Below, piece by piece: positions 24,647-37,590 of a DNA stretch of 64,000 nucleotides; the stretch's first letter is position 1; each line of letters starts with the position of its first letter. This DNA is from Galerina marginata (Eukaryota > Basidiomycota > Agaricomycetes > Agaricales > Galerinaceae): assembly GCA_023014335.1 (NCBI GenBank), contig JAECYW010000004.1, positions 3,844,001 through 3,908,000 on the forward strand, in the 5' to 3' direction. The notes under the pieces were generated by a model. That model was not told the DNA's origin, did not search any database, and saw only the letters and a program-made list of their open reading frames with translations. Made by a program: the position numbers and the translations under genes.

Positions 24647-25954
24647 CCTTAGGGCTGTCTAGTTTTGACGTCGGTTGAACGTTGAACGTTGATGATGGTC
24701 GCTTGGTCGCTTGGTTTTTGTGTGTTTTGGTTTTTGTCTACTGTTGTTCCTGTCGTCGTAAAAGGCACCATGTCGCGACTAGCTTGCTTGTTGTGCGCCG
24801 TGCGCCGTGCCCTTACCCCTTGTCCTTGTTCAGCTTCACAGACTCTTCTCCCATTTTTTCGTTCCAGCTTTCCTCGATTTTTTCTTTAGCCTTTAGCTGC
24901 CCTCTCTCGTCCCTCGTCGCTACAATTGCCCAACGCGACTCTGAGGATCCGAGGCATTTGAACGGTCGTCCAACCGACTGTCTCTCTCCCTGCGAGCCTT
25001 CTACGCTCCACTCTACACATTGGCCACCAACCCTTGGCTCGTCCTCGTCCTCGACTTTACCGTGGTTTCGAGTTATTTATTGGCCGTCATCGTCGCCGAC
25101 ATCGTCGTCTTGCTCTTCAGGTCTTCAAGAACGTGGTCAAATCCCAGCATCCGCTTTCCAAAACCCGACTCGCGATCGTCTGCATGTGCATCGCACATCT
25201 CAAGCCTCCGATTATCCTTCCTCTCGCCTCCTAATCCAATCCGTTGCTTCTGAGCATCTGCCATTCCCTATCTCCTCGAAAGGCTCATCGTCCACCGCCA
25301 CCTCGCCTCGCCTCGCCTCGCATGTACGCGCAAAAGTTACATGTCAAAATTACAAGTTATCGATAATCTATCTATCCATGCATCCAAAATGCCTACTTAC
25401 AGTAGTTACTTACTCCTACTCTTACTCGCTTGCTTGCTTCCTTATATCCGTCTCTACTTGCTTGATTGCTTACAGTACTTGTATCCTCTATAGCCGTATC
25501 CTTACTTACACCTCCCTGCTCCCTGCTCTTGCCCCTTCCCGTGTTCCGCGTTCCGCATTCCGCGTTCCTTGCTCCTGCTCCTTCCCGTTCCCGCGTTATA
25601 TTACTCGTAATATTGTTGCATCTATACATACACTGCCTGCATGTGTACTTGTATCCTATAGCTACACTTCCTGTCCACTCTCCACTGGCCTCGGCTCATG
25701 CAGCATGCCCCATCCCAACCAAATCTCATCCACGCGTAGTTTAGATGATTGATTGTATTGTACGATTTTATATTTTTGCGAGAAATTGTACTCTACTTTG
25801 AATTGATATCACGGTGTGCTTGGTTGAATCCCCCCACCCTCGTTTTTCATATGCAAACTTACTTATGCTCGTCATCCTGTTCCACTCCTGAAGGCCGGAG
25901 TCCTTACCCTGATGGTTTAGACACTCTGTGATTTCGATTTTGGGGGCCATTTCG
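24647..25954. other. 3' flank of the Sfp1-like gene, pyrimidine-rich, with a long open frame
   Basis: Starts with the 3' UTR of the Sfp1-like gene. The plus strand is strongly C/T-rich (repeats of CTTACT, CTTGCTTGC, TTCCGCGTTCC, CTCGCCTCG), which removes stop codons. A 356-codon frame at 24682-25752 and overlapping frames result. The translated sequence is dominated by Ser, Leu, Pro and Cys with no domain, so I do not call a gene. Confidence 0.5.
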
Positions 25955-26255
25955 AAATCCACGGGCTTCTAAGTTCTAAGCAGAGCTGGGCTGTACGACT
26001 TGATTATCGTGTTGGAAATAAATGCTTCTTCCAGGTTTATTTAGCCAACTACGAGCAGGACGTCGAGTCCATACCCCCCAAATTTGGACTCGTTCCTCTT
26101 TCTACTGCCTTCTGCGAGCCTTCCTTGGTCATGGGGTCCGTGGTTCTTTTAATTATGCGTGCAACGTGCCTTAACCGGACGGGCTTCTCTGCTGTCTACA
26201 CACCGGAGCTTGCAACTTGATTATCGCGTAGGAAATAAATTCTTCAAGCAGGGCA
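25955..26255. repeat. Diverged direct repeat, two copies about 217 bp apart
   Basis: ACGGGCTTCT followed about 35 bases later by ACTTGATTATCG(T/C)GT(T/A)GGAAATAAAT occurs at about 25962-26035 and again at about 26180-26254. Nothing in it codes for a recognisable protein. From 26256 to 27118 I see no gene or repeat. Confidence 0.6.
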
Positions 26256-27118
26256 CATTAGTGATGGGAGGACTTCAGGATTATTCCCGCTACCTTTAGG
26301 TAGAGGGTATTAGAAGTGGAGGACCCTTCCGATTTTTGGCTGGCCATTTTGATGTGTGAAAATAGCATCCGTAAATAGCTGCATCACATGTTTTTATCGG
26401 TCGGATCATGGTTCCGATTCGTCAAGCGTCAAGTTCGAGACGCTGCACAACTCTTTTTACCTCTGCAGTAATCGATTCTTCCTAAGTTCCTTTCCTTTTT
26501 GTGTCTTAATCAACGGTCAGCAAATGCACGCTGTATCCGTAGATTTGTTCAACACAACGAACACGCCAACTTTATCCCACTGTTACCTTCATATTCGTGA
26601 CTTACACTGGTTCATTCTTGTTGACTAAGAGACAACAGCGAAGGCCTTCGTCAGAAGTTTTCCTCACCTCCCTCGTTCACCGGCTGGTTAAGAGTCTACG
26701 TGACTATGTTGTGTTGATTATTGTTCTGCTGAACCCTTTGCAACCACGGACTTCCGGGAAATTTGTCTGTGTCTTTAGGAATCGCCTTGATTATCTCTTC
26801 GAGTACACCTCACATGGGCGAGATTCTCATCTCCTTTGCTTCACTAACAAGCTGTCTTGAGGAAACACGACAGTAATTAAACAAAGTTTGTCAACCCAGG
26901 ATGAAATCTCACTACTGGACTCAGATGTCCCTCCAGGCCGTGGCGCCGCAATTTCTCCCTTGAATTCTATGCTCGTCTACTTATCTCAAGCGGGATGTTC
27001 TTGATCATAAGAAGTCTTGACGGTGTCTCAATGCCAGTAACATTTTTGATGAAATGTTTACGAATCTTCTTAGAGTAAGCATGCTTCATGTGCTGAATCC
27101 AGTCTATTTAAGAATTCA

Positions 27119-28080
27119 CTAGCGCGTCCCCGTGCTTCGCACGGGTACTTACTGAAAGGAGTTTAAAAATTGAACGTGTAGGCATTTCATCGCGTTCTCA
27201 ACTTGCAGCAATGGATTAAAAATGGGATTGGGATCGAAAAATTAGGCATTCTTTTTGCCAAATATAAGAAAACCTTTGCATTAAGTTTTAACTTCCCTGC
27301 TACCAAACAACAGTTGTGCACTTTTAGCACCTCTGTTTCTGAAAGTTAGGGAAAAACCAATTTAGTATGAAATATAGCGCCTGCTTGTGATCTGCCTGCT
27401 CAAATATAATTTTGGGCATTCTCTTGCGGAAAATATGGGAAGGCAATTGGCTTCGCCCTTCCTGCTTTCAGGCTGTCAGCTAAGCAAAAATTGATGACAT
27501 GACTGAACATTAGTTCAATGAATGAGTTGCAATTTAAAGTTTCAGCCTCTGTAGCGTATACCTATGAGCTCGAGTTGAATAGAATTTCAAAGAATTTCCC
27601 TGCGGCCTCACCCCCCCTCCCACCCTATGTTTGGGATCCACGTTCTGCCACCCCCGTGTCCAGGTCAGTCAATGAGTTGCAACTAAATTTCGGCGCGCTT
27701 CGCGCGCACCTGTGAGTTGGGTAGACATTGAAAGAACTTTCTTGCTATGAACGCGACAACTTACTGCGCTTTCCAAATCTGATGGCTTCGCAATTAAATT
27801 TGGGCACGCGGCAATGAATTTGCCACCAAATCTTTACTGAGCTTGAGGTAAACCCATTCAGAAAGGATTCCCCTGCATAAAAATTGGGAAGGCAATCAGA
27901 TTCAACCTTCTGGCAGCTAAACAACATTTGCAAGTATTTAACGGGTAGTTTAATCCCCTCGCAGCTCACTGAGAATTTTATCGCACATTCTAAAAAAATT
28001 ATGGAGGGCGGAAATTATCTTAAAGATTTGAATTGTCAATTTAAACTCCGGCAGTTTCAAGAAATTTTGAGATTGCTTTG
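27119..28080 (-). mobile_element. Candidate non-autonomous Helitron (3' end) with internal degenerate repeats
   Basis: Read on the minus strand, the lower boundary shows a 7-bp stem with a GAA loop (CCCGTGC-GAA-GCACGGG, 27129-27145), six bases, then CTAG (27119-27122) followed by T. This is the layout of a Helitron 3' terminus inserted at an A|T site. The interior to about 28080 is AT-rich and built of diverged copies of a unit containing TTGGGCATTCT, AAAATATGGGAAGGCAAT, CTTCCTGCT and CAGCTAA. A second stem (GCGCGC-TTC-GCGCGC) lies at 27693-27707. No Rep/helicase is encoded. The 5' TC end was not located, so the upper boundary is only where the repeats fade. A decayed repeat of another class is the alternative. 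Confidence 0.4.
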
Positions 28081-28088
28081 AGGGACTG

Positions 28089-28207
28089 CGAAGATTCGAG
28101 AAAAAACCCAATTGGGAAAAGAGCCCCCAAAGCGGCTCTGATAAGATAACATGAAAGATAAGATAATAATGCGAAGATTCGAGAAAAAAACCGATTGGGA
28201 AATGAGT
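28089..28207. repeat. Short direct repeat
   Basis: A block of about 36 bases, GAAGATTCGAGAAAAAA followed by a CC(C/G)ATTGGGAAA-like stretch, occurs at about 28089 and again at about 28172, separated by an AT-rich stretch of AAGATAA repeats. Confidence 0.7.
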
Positions 28208-28253
28208 ACCAAATAAGGAATGTGAACTAATTGAAATACGACATCATGCCGAG

Positions 28254-28472
28254 GTGCACAAACAGGTGGGGCCTACCCACAAAGACGATAAGCTCACTGG
28301 CAGAAAAAGCGCGATTTCGATAGCGAAAAGCGCAGAAACCGCAAAAATAAAAGTCTTGGGATCGGACTCTGGCAAAGAGGGATCTCATTCGGCAGCGGAA
28401 TCGCGCCCGCATTCGCCTTCGCAAAACGTGGGAAGATCACCGGCATCTAGCGTCTTTAGTAGTAGTGATTAG
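28254..28472 (+). CDS. Small hydrophilic open frame, doubtful
   Basis: Seventy-two codons from ATG to TAG, unlike its AT-rich surroundings in being Lys/Ser-rich without low-complexity stops. The C-terminal half (SHSAAESRPHSPSQNVG) resembles a disordered tail. It has no recognised domain and no splice partner. It may be a captured gene fragment next to the Helitron-like element, or chance. Confidence 0.15.
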   Translation: MHKQVGPTHKDDKLTGRKSAISIAKSAETAKIKVLGSDSGKEGSHSAAESRPHSPSQNVGRSPASSVFSSSD

Positions 28473-29349
28473 GCTCTTCGTTTGAACTCTTCATCAGTAG
28501 TTTCACAATTTACTTTTTTTGGCTTGGGCAAGCGAAAAAAAGCGAAAAAAAGGGCGAAAGCAAAAAGTTAAACAATCCGCGTCCCTTTTCCAGAAAAGCG
28601 ACCCTGATGGACCCTGGCAACTAACAATTCGATCAGTAATTTCGAGAAGATTCTATTGATTTCCCCAACTTTTTCGCCTTTTTGGCTTTTTTCTGGCTTA
28701 CGAAAAGCCCAAAAAGGGAAAAAAGCGCACAAGTAAATTGTGAAGTTGCTGATGCTTCTCAAGTACTTAGGCCTGTCAATTAATCGTAGTTCAAAAATAT
28801 TTGACCCGCGAAACTTGAATCTGTGGTTATGTCTCCCTTATGAATTAAACATCTTCGCCTATGACCTTTTTACCACAAGTAATGGGACAGGTAGCGGGCA
28901 ATGCCGCTTGTCGGCCTTACAGAGTTATAGGTTTATCCAAGGGTATCAAATAACGAGCAATGAGTTCGTTCCCCCGGGCTCAGTGCCATGGCCATGACTG
29001 GAAGATGAAGGTTGTGATTAATTGCCTGTAATTTGAACGACCCATGACTTTATCGATGTTGCTGCGAGGCGCGAGTGGTATATTCTTGTATATTTGAAGT
29101 AGCCTAGCCCGCGGGTGATCGAGTCCCGCACTTCCTCCGGCGAGCTGGGGTACGCCACTGTAAATTTAGGCGTTGGACGTCGGTCACACGAGCAGGTTGG
29201 GTCCATGGTAAGTACTTGCGTATAATTATACGCTGGACGACGACCTCCGCGATAGTTTCGCTCGATTCGAGCGTGCGGGGCTCCGGTAGGGCGAGGAGCC
29301 CTGATTTTGCCTTGATCCTCGGGAGTCGGGTCGACCAGAGTTCAGAGGT
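28473..29349. other. Non-coding, A/T- and A/G-rich stretch
   Basis: Contains AAAAAAAGCGAAAAAAAGGGCG-type A/G runs near 28530-28570 and the near complement TTTTTCGCCTTTTTGGC near 28670-28690, so a loose inverted arrangement exists. No gene is recognisable. Confidence 0.4.
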
Positions 29350-30080
29350 GGGTTTCTAGAGCGCTTTATCGATGGATAATACAGATAGATAGAAATCTCT
29401 GAAGACGATTTCAATTCCCGTTGGCTCGGTCCTTGCATTTAATTTTGATATCTGGATACTCACATGAGAGGTTTGGTTTGAAAAAAAAAACGTCTGGAGG
29501 TTTTCGTGATTATGTCGTTGACTCGAGGACGGAGCTAGAGACACCTACAATCGTCATAGAATTCAAATTTCAAAGGAGCGCGACTCGCTAATACACCCAG
29601 GCTTGCGCGTTGGTCAAGGTTGGAGCGCTTGGAGAGCGTTATCGATGGATGACATAGATAGATAGAAAGTTCCAATTTCCGCTGGCGAGGCCCTGAATTT
29701 ATATCTGAGCTCTCAAATGAGAGATATGAGGTTTTAGTAATTATGTCGTGGAGCTCGAAGAGCCGCCCACAATTTAAAATCGTCATAGAATCCTCCAAGC
29801 GAGTGCTGAGCCTTCGGAACCCTGGTCCGTCGTGCGCCTTGGCCAGAGGTTAGAACTCGTTATCGACGCGTTATCCGTGGAGAGCATGCTGTGGATCATG
29901 ATAAGTTTAGAGGCATTTTTTCAAGGCATTCCGAATTACCGTTGGCGTACCTGGATTTTTTACCATCTGGTTTCTCGAATATGAGAGATAATGTTCGCCT
30001 GAAAGTTTATTGATTAAGTAAATCGTGGAGGAGTCAGTAGCCGGAGCCACCTACATTCGTCATATATAACTCAGATTGAG
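29350..30080. repeat. Three diverged tandem copies of a 215-275 bp unit
   Basis: Copies start at about 29360, 29632 and 29860. Shared order: TTATCGATGGAT, ATAGATAGATAGAAA (first two copies), TTCC(C/G)(T/C)TGGC or ACCGTTGGCG, TATCTG or CATCTG, ATGAGAG, ATTATGTCGT or its relative, and a closing (C)CTACAATCGTCATA-like block. Divergence rises through the array, most strongly in the third copy. No shared open frame. Confidence 0.7.
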
Positions 30081-33000
30081 CGAGGAATTTAGGGCTAAAG
30101 CTGCACTTCATGTTAGTATATCGACTTTTTCCCCATGGAGGAATGGTGCTACGCTTATTCCTCGCTGTGATCGCCGTGGCTTTCTCAGATTAGCTCTGAT
30201 ATGATATTTGCCCTCTTCTGGACAATAGTTTATCGCTCAGCATGTTCTTCCTTGACCAAGTGGGAAAGTAAGAATACAGCAACAAATGCTGCAGATCTAG
30301 AGAACACATTCAAAGAACCCCAGACAGACCTAGACAAGAAACAAATGTAGCCATTTCCTGGAGCGGTGGAAGAGAAGCTCAGGCCCCCATTTCAATTCTG
30401 ATATCGCTCTGATGTCATGTTAGCGACCACGCGGGCTTCGTTTATGATAAATTACAATCGTCGCTTGCTGTCACAATGACTTCAAGAAAATCTGGGGTGT
30501 TGGACAAGACAGGACATTAAAGATTGGCGAAATGACATGACACCAGATGGTCGAGAGTGAAAGAACGGACGAACGTCGAATGGATTGGTCGTGATCAATC
30601 TGGCCATCATCAGGGGGTGTTCCGGCTTTGTCGTGCCGATCTCCCCGGACGGCCTGCCAATGGTGATGAACGGCGTCGATCATGGCAGTGATGGCGTCTT
30701 TGCTTCGTCACCAGAAACAGCATTTCGTTGAACCTTGTCGAATGTGGTCATGCTGGCCCGACTTGCAGAACCGGACGCTTTCGAACTGGGTCGATTGTTT
30801 TCCCCGCTGGCTCGGATTTTGATGATCATGATTCTGCATCATTGCGACCACTTCCATCATTCCAAATCCAGCCATGGAAATTGATCAAATCTTCTGAAGT
30901 TACGAAGCATCGGTAGGCGCTCAGTATGTTCTTGCAACATTTTTATCCAACGTTCGTCCAAAAATTGTGTACCTACTAAGACCTATCATGGCCTATCGTC
31001 TGGCTGATCTTTTTTGTGGGAGGATGAATAAGACATGGCCTGGACTCGCGTGGATTCGTCGGCGTCTACTGTACGACTACTAGTATAGGGCTTCAAAAGC
31101 AACAGACAAGTTTGTGTAGGCAGCAATAGGCAGTATTTGGGAAATACAGGTTCCGCGTTATGCAAGGGGGCGGCGTATCTGTTTCAAATTACTATATATC
31201 GACTCCGTTAGGTGGGAGTTTCGTTTGCCTCCGTCCCGAGCCTCGAGGCGGGATGAGGAATGCGACGACAGTACAGGGGGTGGTAAATTTGGCCCAGATA
31301 GTTAGATGTCAAGACGTCGAGGCAAAGACGTGGAACGACAAACGAGATGGGGTTTTTCCAGACCAAATCTAATCGGGAAGCGCGGGTCTGGAACGCGAAG
31401 CACCCTCGGGGCATGGCATGATCGATAATCACTCACACTCACCGACGCCTCGCGCAGAGCCTCAACCTCCATTTATCGTTGGCCCCAGAGTCCTGTGTCT
31501 TCTCAATTGACTTACTTCTCTCCACGGACCCATTCCGCAAGCAACATTTTTTTCTCTACGCCACACCTTGTGTTGCATTTACGTAGACAACCGATGATAC
31601 ACGGCCTCACGCTCAAGTGAAGGGACTGGCGGTGATTTTTATCGTGTCGGAATTCGTATCCTCCATCAACCCTCTGCGCGACTGGGCGTGGCCTTGTCTC
31701 GCCTTGTGCAATTTTTGTCTTCGAAGAATGAGCTCACGCAGCACTTAGTGCGCTATCCCTGCTGCGCATGCGTTCGCCCCCGGTCGCTTAGTACTACACG
31801 CGGGATTAAAACCATGCGATCATGATGCAATATAATTGATTGTGTGCTCTCGGTTTTTTGATAAGTGTTGGGAAGGGCAAATAGCTATAATATGCTCCGG
31901 TTGCTAAAACTGCGTTCATGTACCCGGTGGTATAGCCATCTCCGTAGTACGCCACAGAACGCCACTCATTTCGTGCAACCAAAAAGAACCTTGATATAAA
32001 CCATGGTTCTACGGCTATAAGACGAGCCTATCAGTAGCGGTGGTCAGGATACGTTGATCATGACCTGCGTCTCTGTGACTATGCCGAGAGCATAAGATCC
32101 GTTATCTGCGTACTTACGGAAAGTATGATAGATTTTGACCAACGTCGCGAAGAATTTCGATCAAACCAGGGAAACCTACCCTGGTTCAGAGTTTCTTTAG
32201 AGCGATCCAGGCCATATCATGTCTGCTAAGACACCTCCTATGATACCATGTGTTTCTTCTGGTTTGTCAAGGCAACGAAAATCCCGGAACGGACTCAAAT
32301 GACGACAAACGAAGAAATTGTGGCGCACTCGCGTGGCTTTCTAAGGATGACCTCTTTAGGACAGGTGTGCCATTAAGCCCAGATTCCTTCCCTCAGAAAG
32401 CTGTTTGCCTCTATACGAACGTCTGGTGAAGGTCGTGAATATTTCCAAACGTCCAAATGTTAGGGGTTGCCGCTTTCGATCCGCGACAGGGACTACCACG
32501 GAGTTCCATGCATCAGCCCATGATGCGGTGTATGTGTCTGTCAGTTTTTAAAAAAGCGTGTCTATAAAAACCACGGAGGAAATGGGAACACAGCGCTTTT
32601 ATGCCTAAATAAAAATGGCAAACTTGAAGTCGACGGCGGCATCAGAAGGGCTTGAACTCCTACCGATGCGCTGGAGTTATTATTCCGGTGTTTCCCAGGA
32701 TGCAGCTCAAGGCGGCGCACATCCCCCATCATAATTCGAGTGAGACGTGCCTAGACCAAACGCCATGTCTCCTCACCTCAAGGCTCTGCAGGCGTTCCGG
32801 AGATGTGGATGGGCGTGAGGAAATGTTGTACGGGAAGAGCTGCGGTTTTTGGGATATTTTTACCTTGCGGGGAAGAAAATGGACACGAAGACGTCGTGCC
32901 CCCACCCCATCCTGCCAATAGGCAGACTTGTGCCGGAACTGCCTGATTATTCACTGAAGGAGGAGACGGACATGTTTGTCACCTGCAGTTCGCGCCCGGC

Positions 33001-36000
33001 AGCCACGGTCGCATGGCAGACGTTTCCTGAATGCTGGATCATGACGCACGATGTCCTCCGTGACATACGTGGATGCCGCCGCACGATTGCCTGATCATTT
33101 GCCTAATAAATTAGCGGTATTTGGGCGTACGAAGGGCTGATCGTTCTTTTCTGTTCTTCTCTCTTGATTATCATTTCTTCCCCTTCTGTTGGGTTTTTCT
33201 TCTACCACCCATGAGCCGATGATATCAGAAAATTTCCGGCAGGACAATCGGTTGGGTATAACAACTGGTAGGCTGGAAGGGGCACGAGAAGGTGAACTGG
33301 TACAAGGTTCACAACACAAGGGGATCATCTGAATCCGCGTGAGTCGTTAGTTCACAGCACTGGGCACTTCATTCGGAGGTGAGGATGCGCTTTCGTGGTT
33401 GGTCTAAGTCGTCTAGGGGTTACCCCTTCCGTATTCTCGACATTTTCCCAACAAGAGCAAGCATTTTGGGTTTCGAACGTGGGCGGAATTGATTAAAAGG
33501 GGAGATTTATCTCTTTTGCTCTGGTTGGACTCCGCGGCTGCTCTAGTGAGAAACTGCCCTTCCGAATTGCATGGATAGTTCGAAAGACGAAAGGCGGGTA
33601 AAGGCTTATCCTCGAAAAATAGACTCTTCAATGGGAATAGATGAGACTTCGCTAAGCTTCCTTCCTGAGTTCCTCGCGGTCGCGAGAAGTAATGCAGCAG
33701 TGATAAGATCTGCCGACATTCAAGTTGAACTCCGCGAGCGCTCTCGGTGAGAAAGAGAACAAGAATACAGGAATAAGCCTTTTTGACACTTCCAGCCAAT
33801 TACCAGGGGTTGGGATATTGTCGGAATAGGACTCGAACCGTCTGCTTCTGTTGTTGGCCCTTTGAGTGCTACTAGTCAAGGAAATTACTAGGAGGAGGCT
33901 GACGATGGGCAATGGTTCCAAGATGGTTTAATTCACCCAGCCAAACGTGGTGCAGATCTGTATGGGCGCTCTAGCCAAAATGGTGGCTCCTGGGGTGCAT
34001 CGACTATGCGATTAATGACGCGGAACAGCGCCAGCGACGAACTCTGACTGACTCCGTGCTACTCCGCGTCCTATTTAAATGAGCACCAGATGATACAAGC
34101 GGCGCCCAGGCCTCTGATAATCACTAGTCAGATAGAGCGATAACGCTCAGCAGCGCACTCTACATAGGCATATGCACTCCCGAGACCAAAAATGTAGTCC
34201 GACGCCCAAGGCGTGCGTCTGAGGCGAAGAAGCGGGGTCAGGTGGCCCACATCGTGGTGTTATCTATCTATCAGTATGCCCAGGCGTATGCACATCACCG
34301 TCAATTAAGTTTGCCGTGAGCTTGCGATTCCTTTGATTCCGGGAGTAACGCGTTGGATTTGGGATGTGCTGGGCTGGGAGGGCAAACGTGGGTTTGCAAG
34401 GCCGAGGACATTCGGGGTGATGGGGTGGTGTATTGAATGCGTAGAGTTTCAGTGAGATGGTGGAAGTCATATGCGTATGCAGACTATGATGGTTATGGGA
34501 ATGCCGTTCGGGATGGAGGCAGTGGGATCAGCCCGGGATAGCCGCTCTATGATCGAGACTTGAGTGGGCTTAGCAGTCTTAGCGGAATGTTGACGGAAGA
34601 GATGTGATTGGTCGACGGATGTCTAAACTCCGAGAACTGCTCGCTAGATCATGCTGCGTTTGTTCTAAAACGCTTTAGAAGGACATCATTGGGGTCATGG
34701 GGTGCGGGGTTGGTTGGATCATGTCAGTGGAAATGAGATGGGATGGGGTGGTTGGGATGGAATGGGACTCATCACACAGATGGATGAGATGGACGGCGTC
34801 AAGGCAGCCGTCCGGCGAACGAGCGAACGGTTCGGATGTAAGGGCGTGTCTTGTCTTGTCTTGTCGGTGGGTGACTGACAATTTAAATAAATTCAAATTG
34901 AGCTGCGACTCAGTGATTGTATGAGACGAACTGGACTGACGTGAAGAGAAATTAATTGCGATTGTATATGCCATTCAGCTGCTACTGAAAGTAAATGTGA
35001 ATCCCAATATTTAACCCGTCAAAATCATGGGTGAATGCTTGCTCGATGCCGTTGTAATAGACGTTTGAATTAAACTTGAAGCTTGAACGCGTAATTACGA
35101 AGCGAATTTCAGTTGACCTTGGCTTTGGCCGTCCGAAGAGCGGGGCTTGAAGTGTAAACGCAATCCGGATCCTTGGCGAGTAAATGCCTTGAACTGGAAA
35201 TGAACTCGAATTCGTCCTGTAATTAACGTTGAGGCAAAACCGCCTCCCAGGACCGAAACGGACTAGCTCCCTCGACGACAAGAACAGAGAACCTAGTATG
35301 AATGAATGGTATCCTTATCAAAGAACAGAAAGCATCGAGCTCCGACGAGCTAGTGAGTCCCTAGGATTTAGTCTCAAAATTCGAGCACATGAGCAGACGG
35401 TGTCAACCGAAAGTAAAATGCAGCTTGCAAAATCCGGAACCAGTGGGGTTTACCATCCATATCCGCAGGGCCTTGGGACGAAGGGAGGGAAAATAGGTAG
35501 CACCAATAGAGAGCGTCTGCAGCGACCGAGGCGGTGCCGTTGCTGGAAATGGAATAAAAGTCAGTGGGTGCGGACGAGAATAGGATAGGAAGTGGCAGGA
35601 AATAGCAGGACCCACTTGTGCATTTTGCGTTATTGAGCCCGGGTGGGAGTGTTCTGTCGCCTTTCGAATTTCCCTCCCCGGAGTCGACTGGTAAGTGGCA
35701 GGGCAGCTGACCGGGGGTTATTAATGCTCGAGGAGAGACTGTGGGCGGCGGAAAGGATGTTATAATTACAATTATACTCATTATTTTTATTGCTTGCGAG
35801 AGAGACACTGTCGGTGCGGAATGGCCCTTTTTGCAGCCGGTGTGGATGATGTCTGGGCTTTTTTTTCAATTTCAAAATAAGCGCAGAAAGAACGCGAAGA
35901 AGGCCTGGAATTTGGGGTTCTTGGAGAAGGAGAAGAAGTGGGGGCTTTTCTTCTAAATGCCGGAAGAATAAAGGGTGGATGGCCCGGGGGTGCATGGTGG

Positions 36001-37590
36001 ATCGTATGAATGGGATTCAAGTCTGGACGCCGCAAGTAGTGCTGTACGACATCCACCACGGGCGAGGCCGTCCGTACCCTGAGCGGTTGCGGGTTCGGGT
36101 TCGGATTCGGGTAGGGCGGTAACCGCGTAAAGGCGACACCGTGCATGTGCAAGACCTGGATGTTATTATTATTTCTTATTACGAAACGTTGGGGTAAGGA
36201 TTCTGGGGTAGGAATACGGGGTACATAGGAACATGGGGAAGGGCTGGAGAGGGGTTGTTGTCTGGTCTGGTCTGGGACGTATTACCGCCTATGGCCAGGT
36301 GCCCACCGCAGAGCCTGGAGGTGAGAGCGAGAGCGGCGGCACGAGGGACAAAAATAGGCTCGAAAGGAGATTTTTTCTATTTCGATGTGAAACTGCGGCG
36401 AAACTAGATCGTATATTGACATTCTGACAGAGATTTTGCTCGGAATCGGAGCTTGAGGTCCAGTCATGGGTGGATAGCTGGGTGGGCTGGTTTGACACGC
36501 CTATGTGCTACTCGGGAGTGTGGATAATTATGCTTCGAATAGGCGTCCGGGTGTGCGAGTGACCCCACAATTCCGAAGTGGGGCAGCGCTAATAGTAAGT
36601 GGGCCAAGCCTCGTAAGTCCAGAGATGGTGGATGATTGGAGGTGCCACGTTAGCGTGCGCTGTGGAGAGCTGCGACGTCGAATGTTTACGGGGATTGATT
36701 TCTCCGAAGTCAAAAGTCAAAGTGGTGGTGGTGATGAATGGATGTTCTCATTTTTCGAACGAATGATTCTGAAATGAAGTGTCGATGTAGTTAGAGAGAG
36801 AGAATGCTAGTTTGACTGACATCACGAAGATCGAACCGAGCCGGTGGTTCGGAGGTATTTTCGAGAGAGCTGTTCATAGATCTGGCATGCTTATTCATTG
36901 CGCATAGCAACCAAAATTTATGAAGGGTGGGTGAAGTTGGGTCCTTGGGTGATCCATTTTCCTTTTAATTCTTGCAAGAAAGGCAGTATGAGGGACTGGC
37001 CCTGGCCTGTTAGGCGCTTGGGTTTAAGCGCTAGCACCGCGTACCTTGCATGTCCCTCTCAACCGCTTTACTGGGGATTTCCTAGTTCCGGATTGATTTT
37101 CAGGTGAATGCGAGCCAGTGCAGACTGCGCCGGTTCGGTTGTGATTCACCCTTGTGCCCGACGGAAATACGAGCAGAAATGGGAAGATGCATGAAGGATC
37201 ATGGGTTCATGTTGACCCGTTACGTAACTGCAACGTGCACGCGACAGGTGACTTCTGATGTCGCGTGATTGGCCTCGGGCCGAGGCGAATGCTCGGTTCA
37301 AAATTATAATATTTTTTAATTTCCCCTTGCTTTTTCCCTTGAGAGCTAACCCACCAAATCGCCGCTCAGCGTTTCCTCCTCCCCTCGTCGTCCCCCGCAG
37401 CGAGCTCGCCCCTTTTCTCGCCGTCGAGCACGCTTGTTTTCCTCCCTTCCCGCGTTCTCCGTGTTGGGATCCCGAAAAAGGGTGTGCGACGTTATTATAT
37501 CCCCAGGTGGACCAGGCAAAGGACCCATCGTCGCCATCGGTGTTCCCCAGTTCGCAGGTGCAATCGTCGTTCTCGACACCTAGATTGCAC
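30081..37590. other. Gene-poor region of about 7.5 kb
   Basis: Only short open frames are seen on both strands, the longest being 33413-33799 and 35374-35808 (minus) and 34697-34924 (plus), none with a recognised domain. Two imperfect copies of TTG(G/A)ACTCCGCG followed by GCTCT and GTGAGAAA occur at about 33520 and 33728. The last 300 bases are pyrimidine-rich and form the likely promoter and 5' UTR of the AreA-like gene. This stretch looks like accessory DNA with eroded repeats. Confidence 0.4.

Noticed and set aside
32640..32700. CTTGAACTCCTACCGATGCGCT resembling the reverse complement of a tRNA 3' half
   Set aside because: The T-stem does not pair and no acceptor stem was found.
33815..33900. 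tRNA-like B box (GGTTCGAGTCC) on the minus strand
   Set aside because: No T-stem pairing and no A box at the right distance.
37258..37590. In-frame upstream start extending the AreA-like protein by 111 residues
   Set aside because: Upstream translation is compositionally unlike protein and pyrimidine-rich; the conserved N-terminus fits the ATG at 37591.
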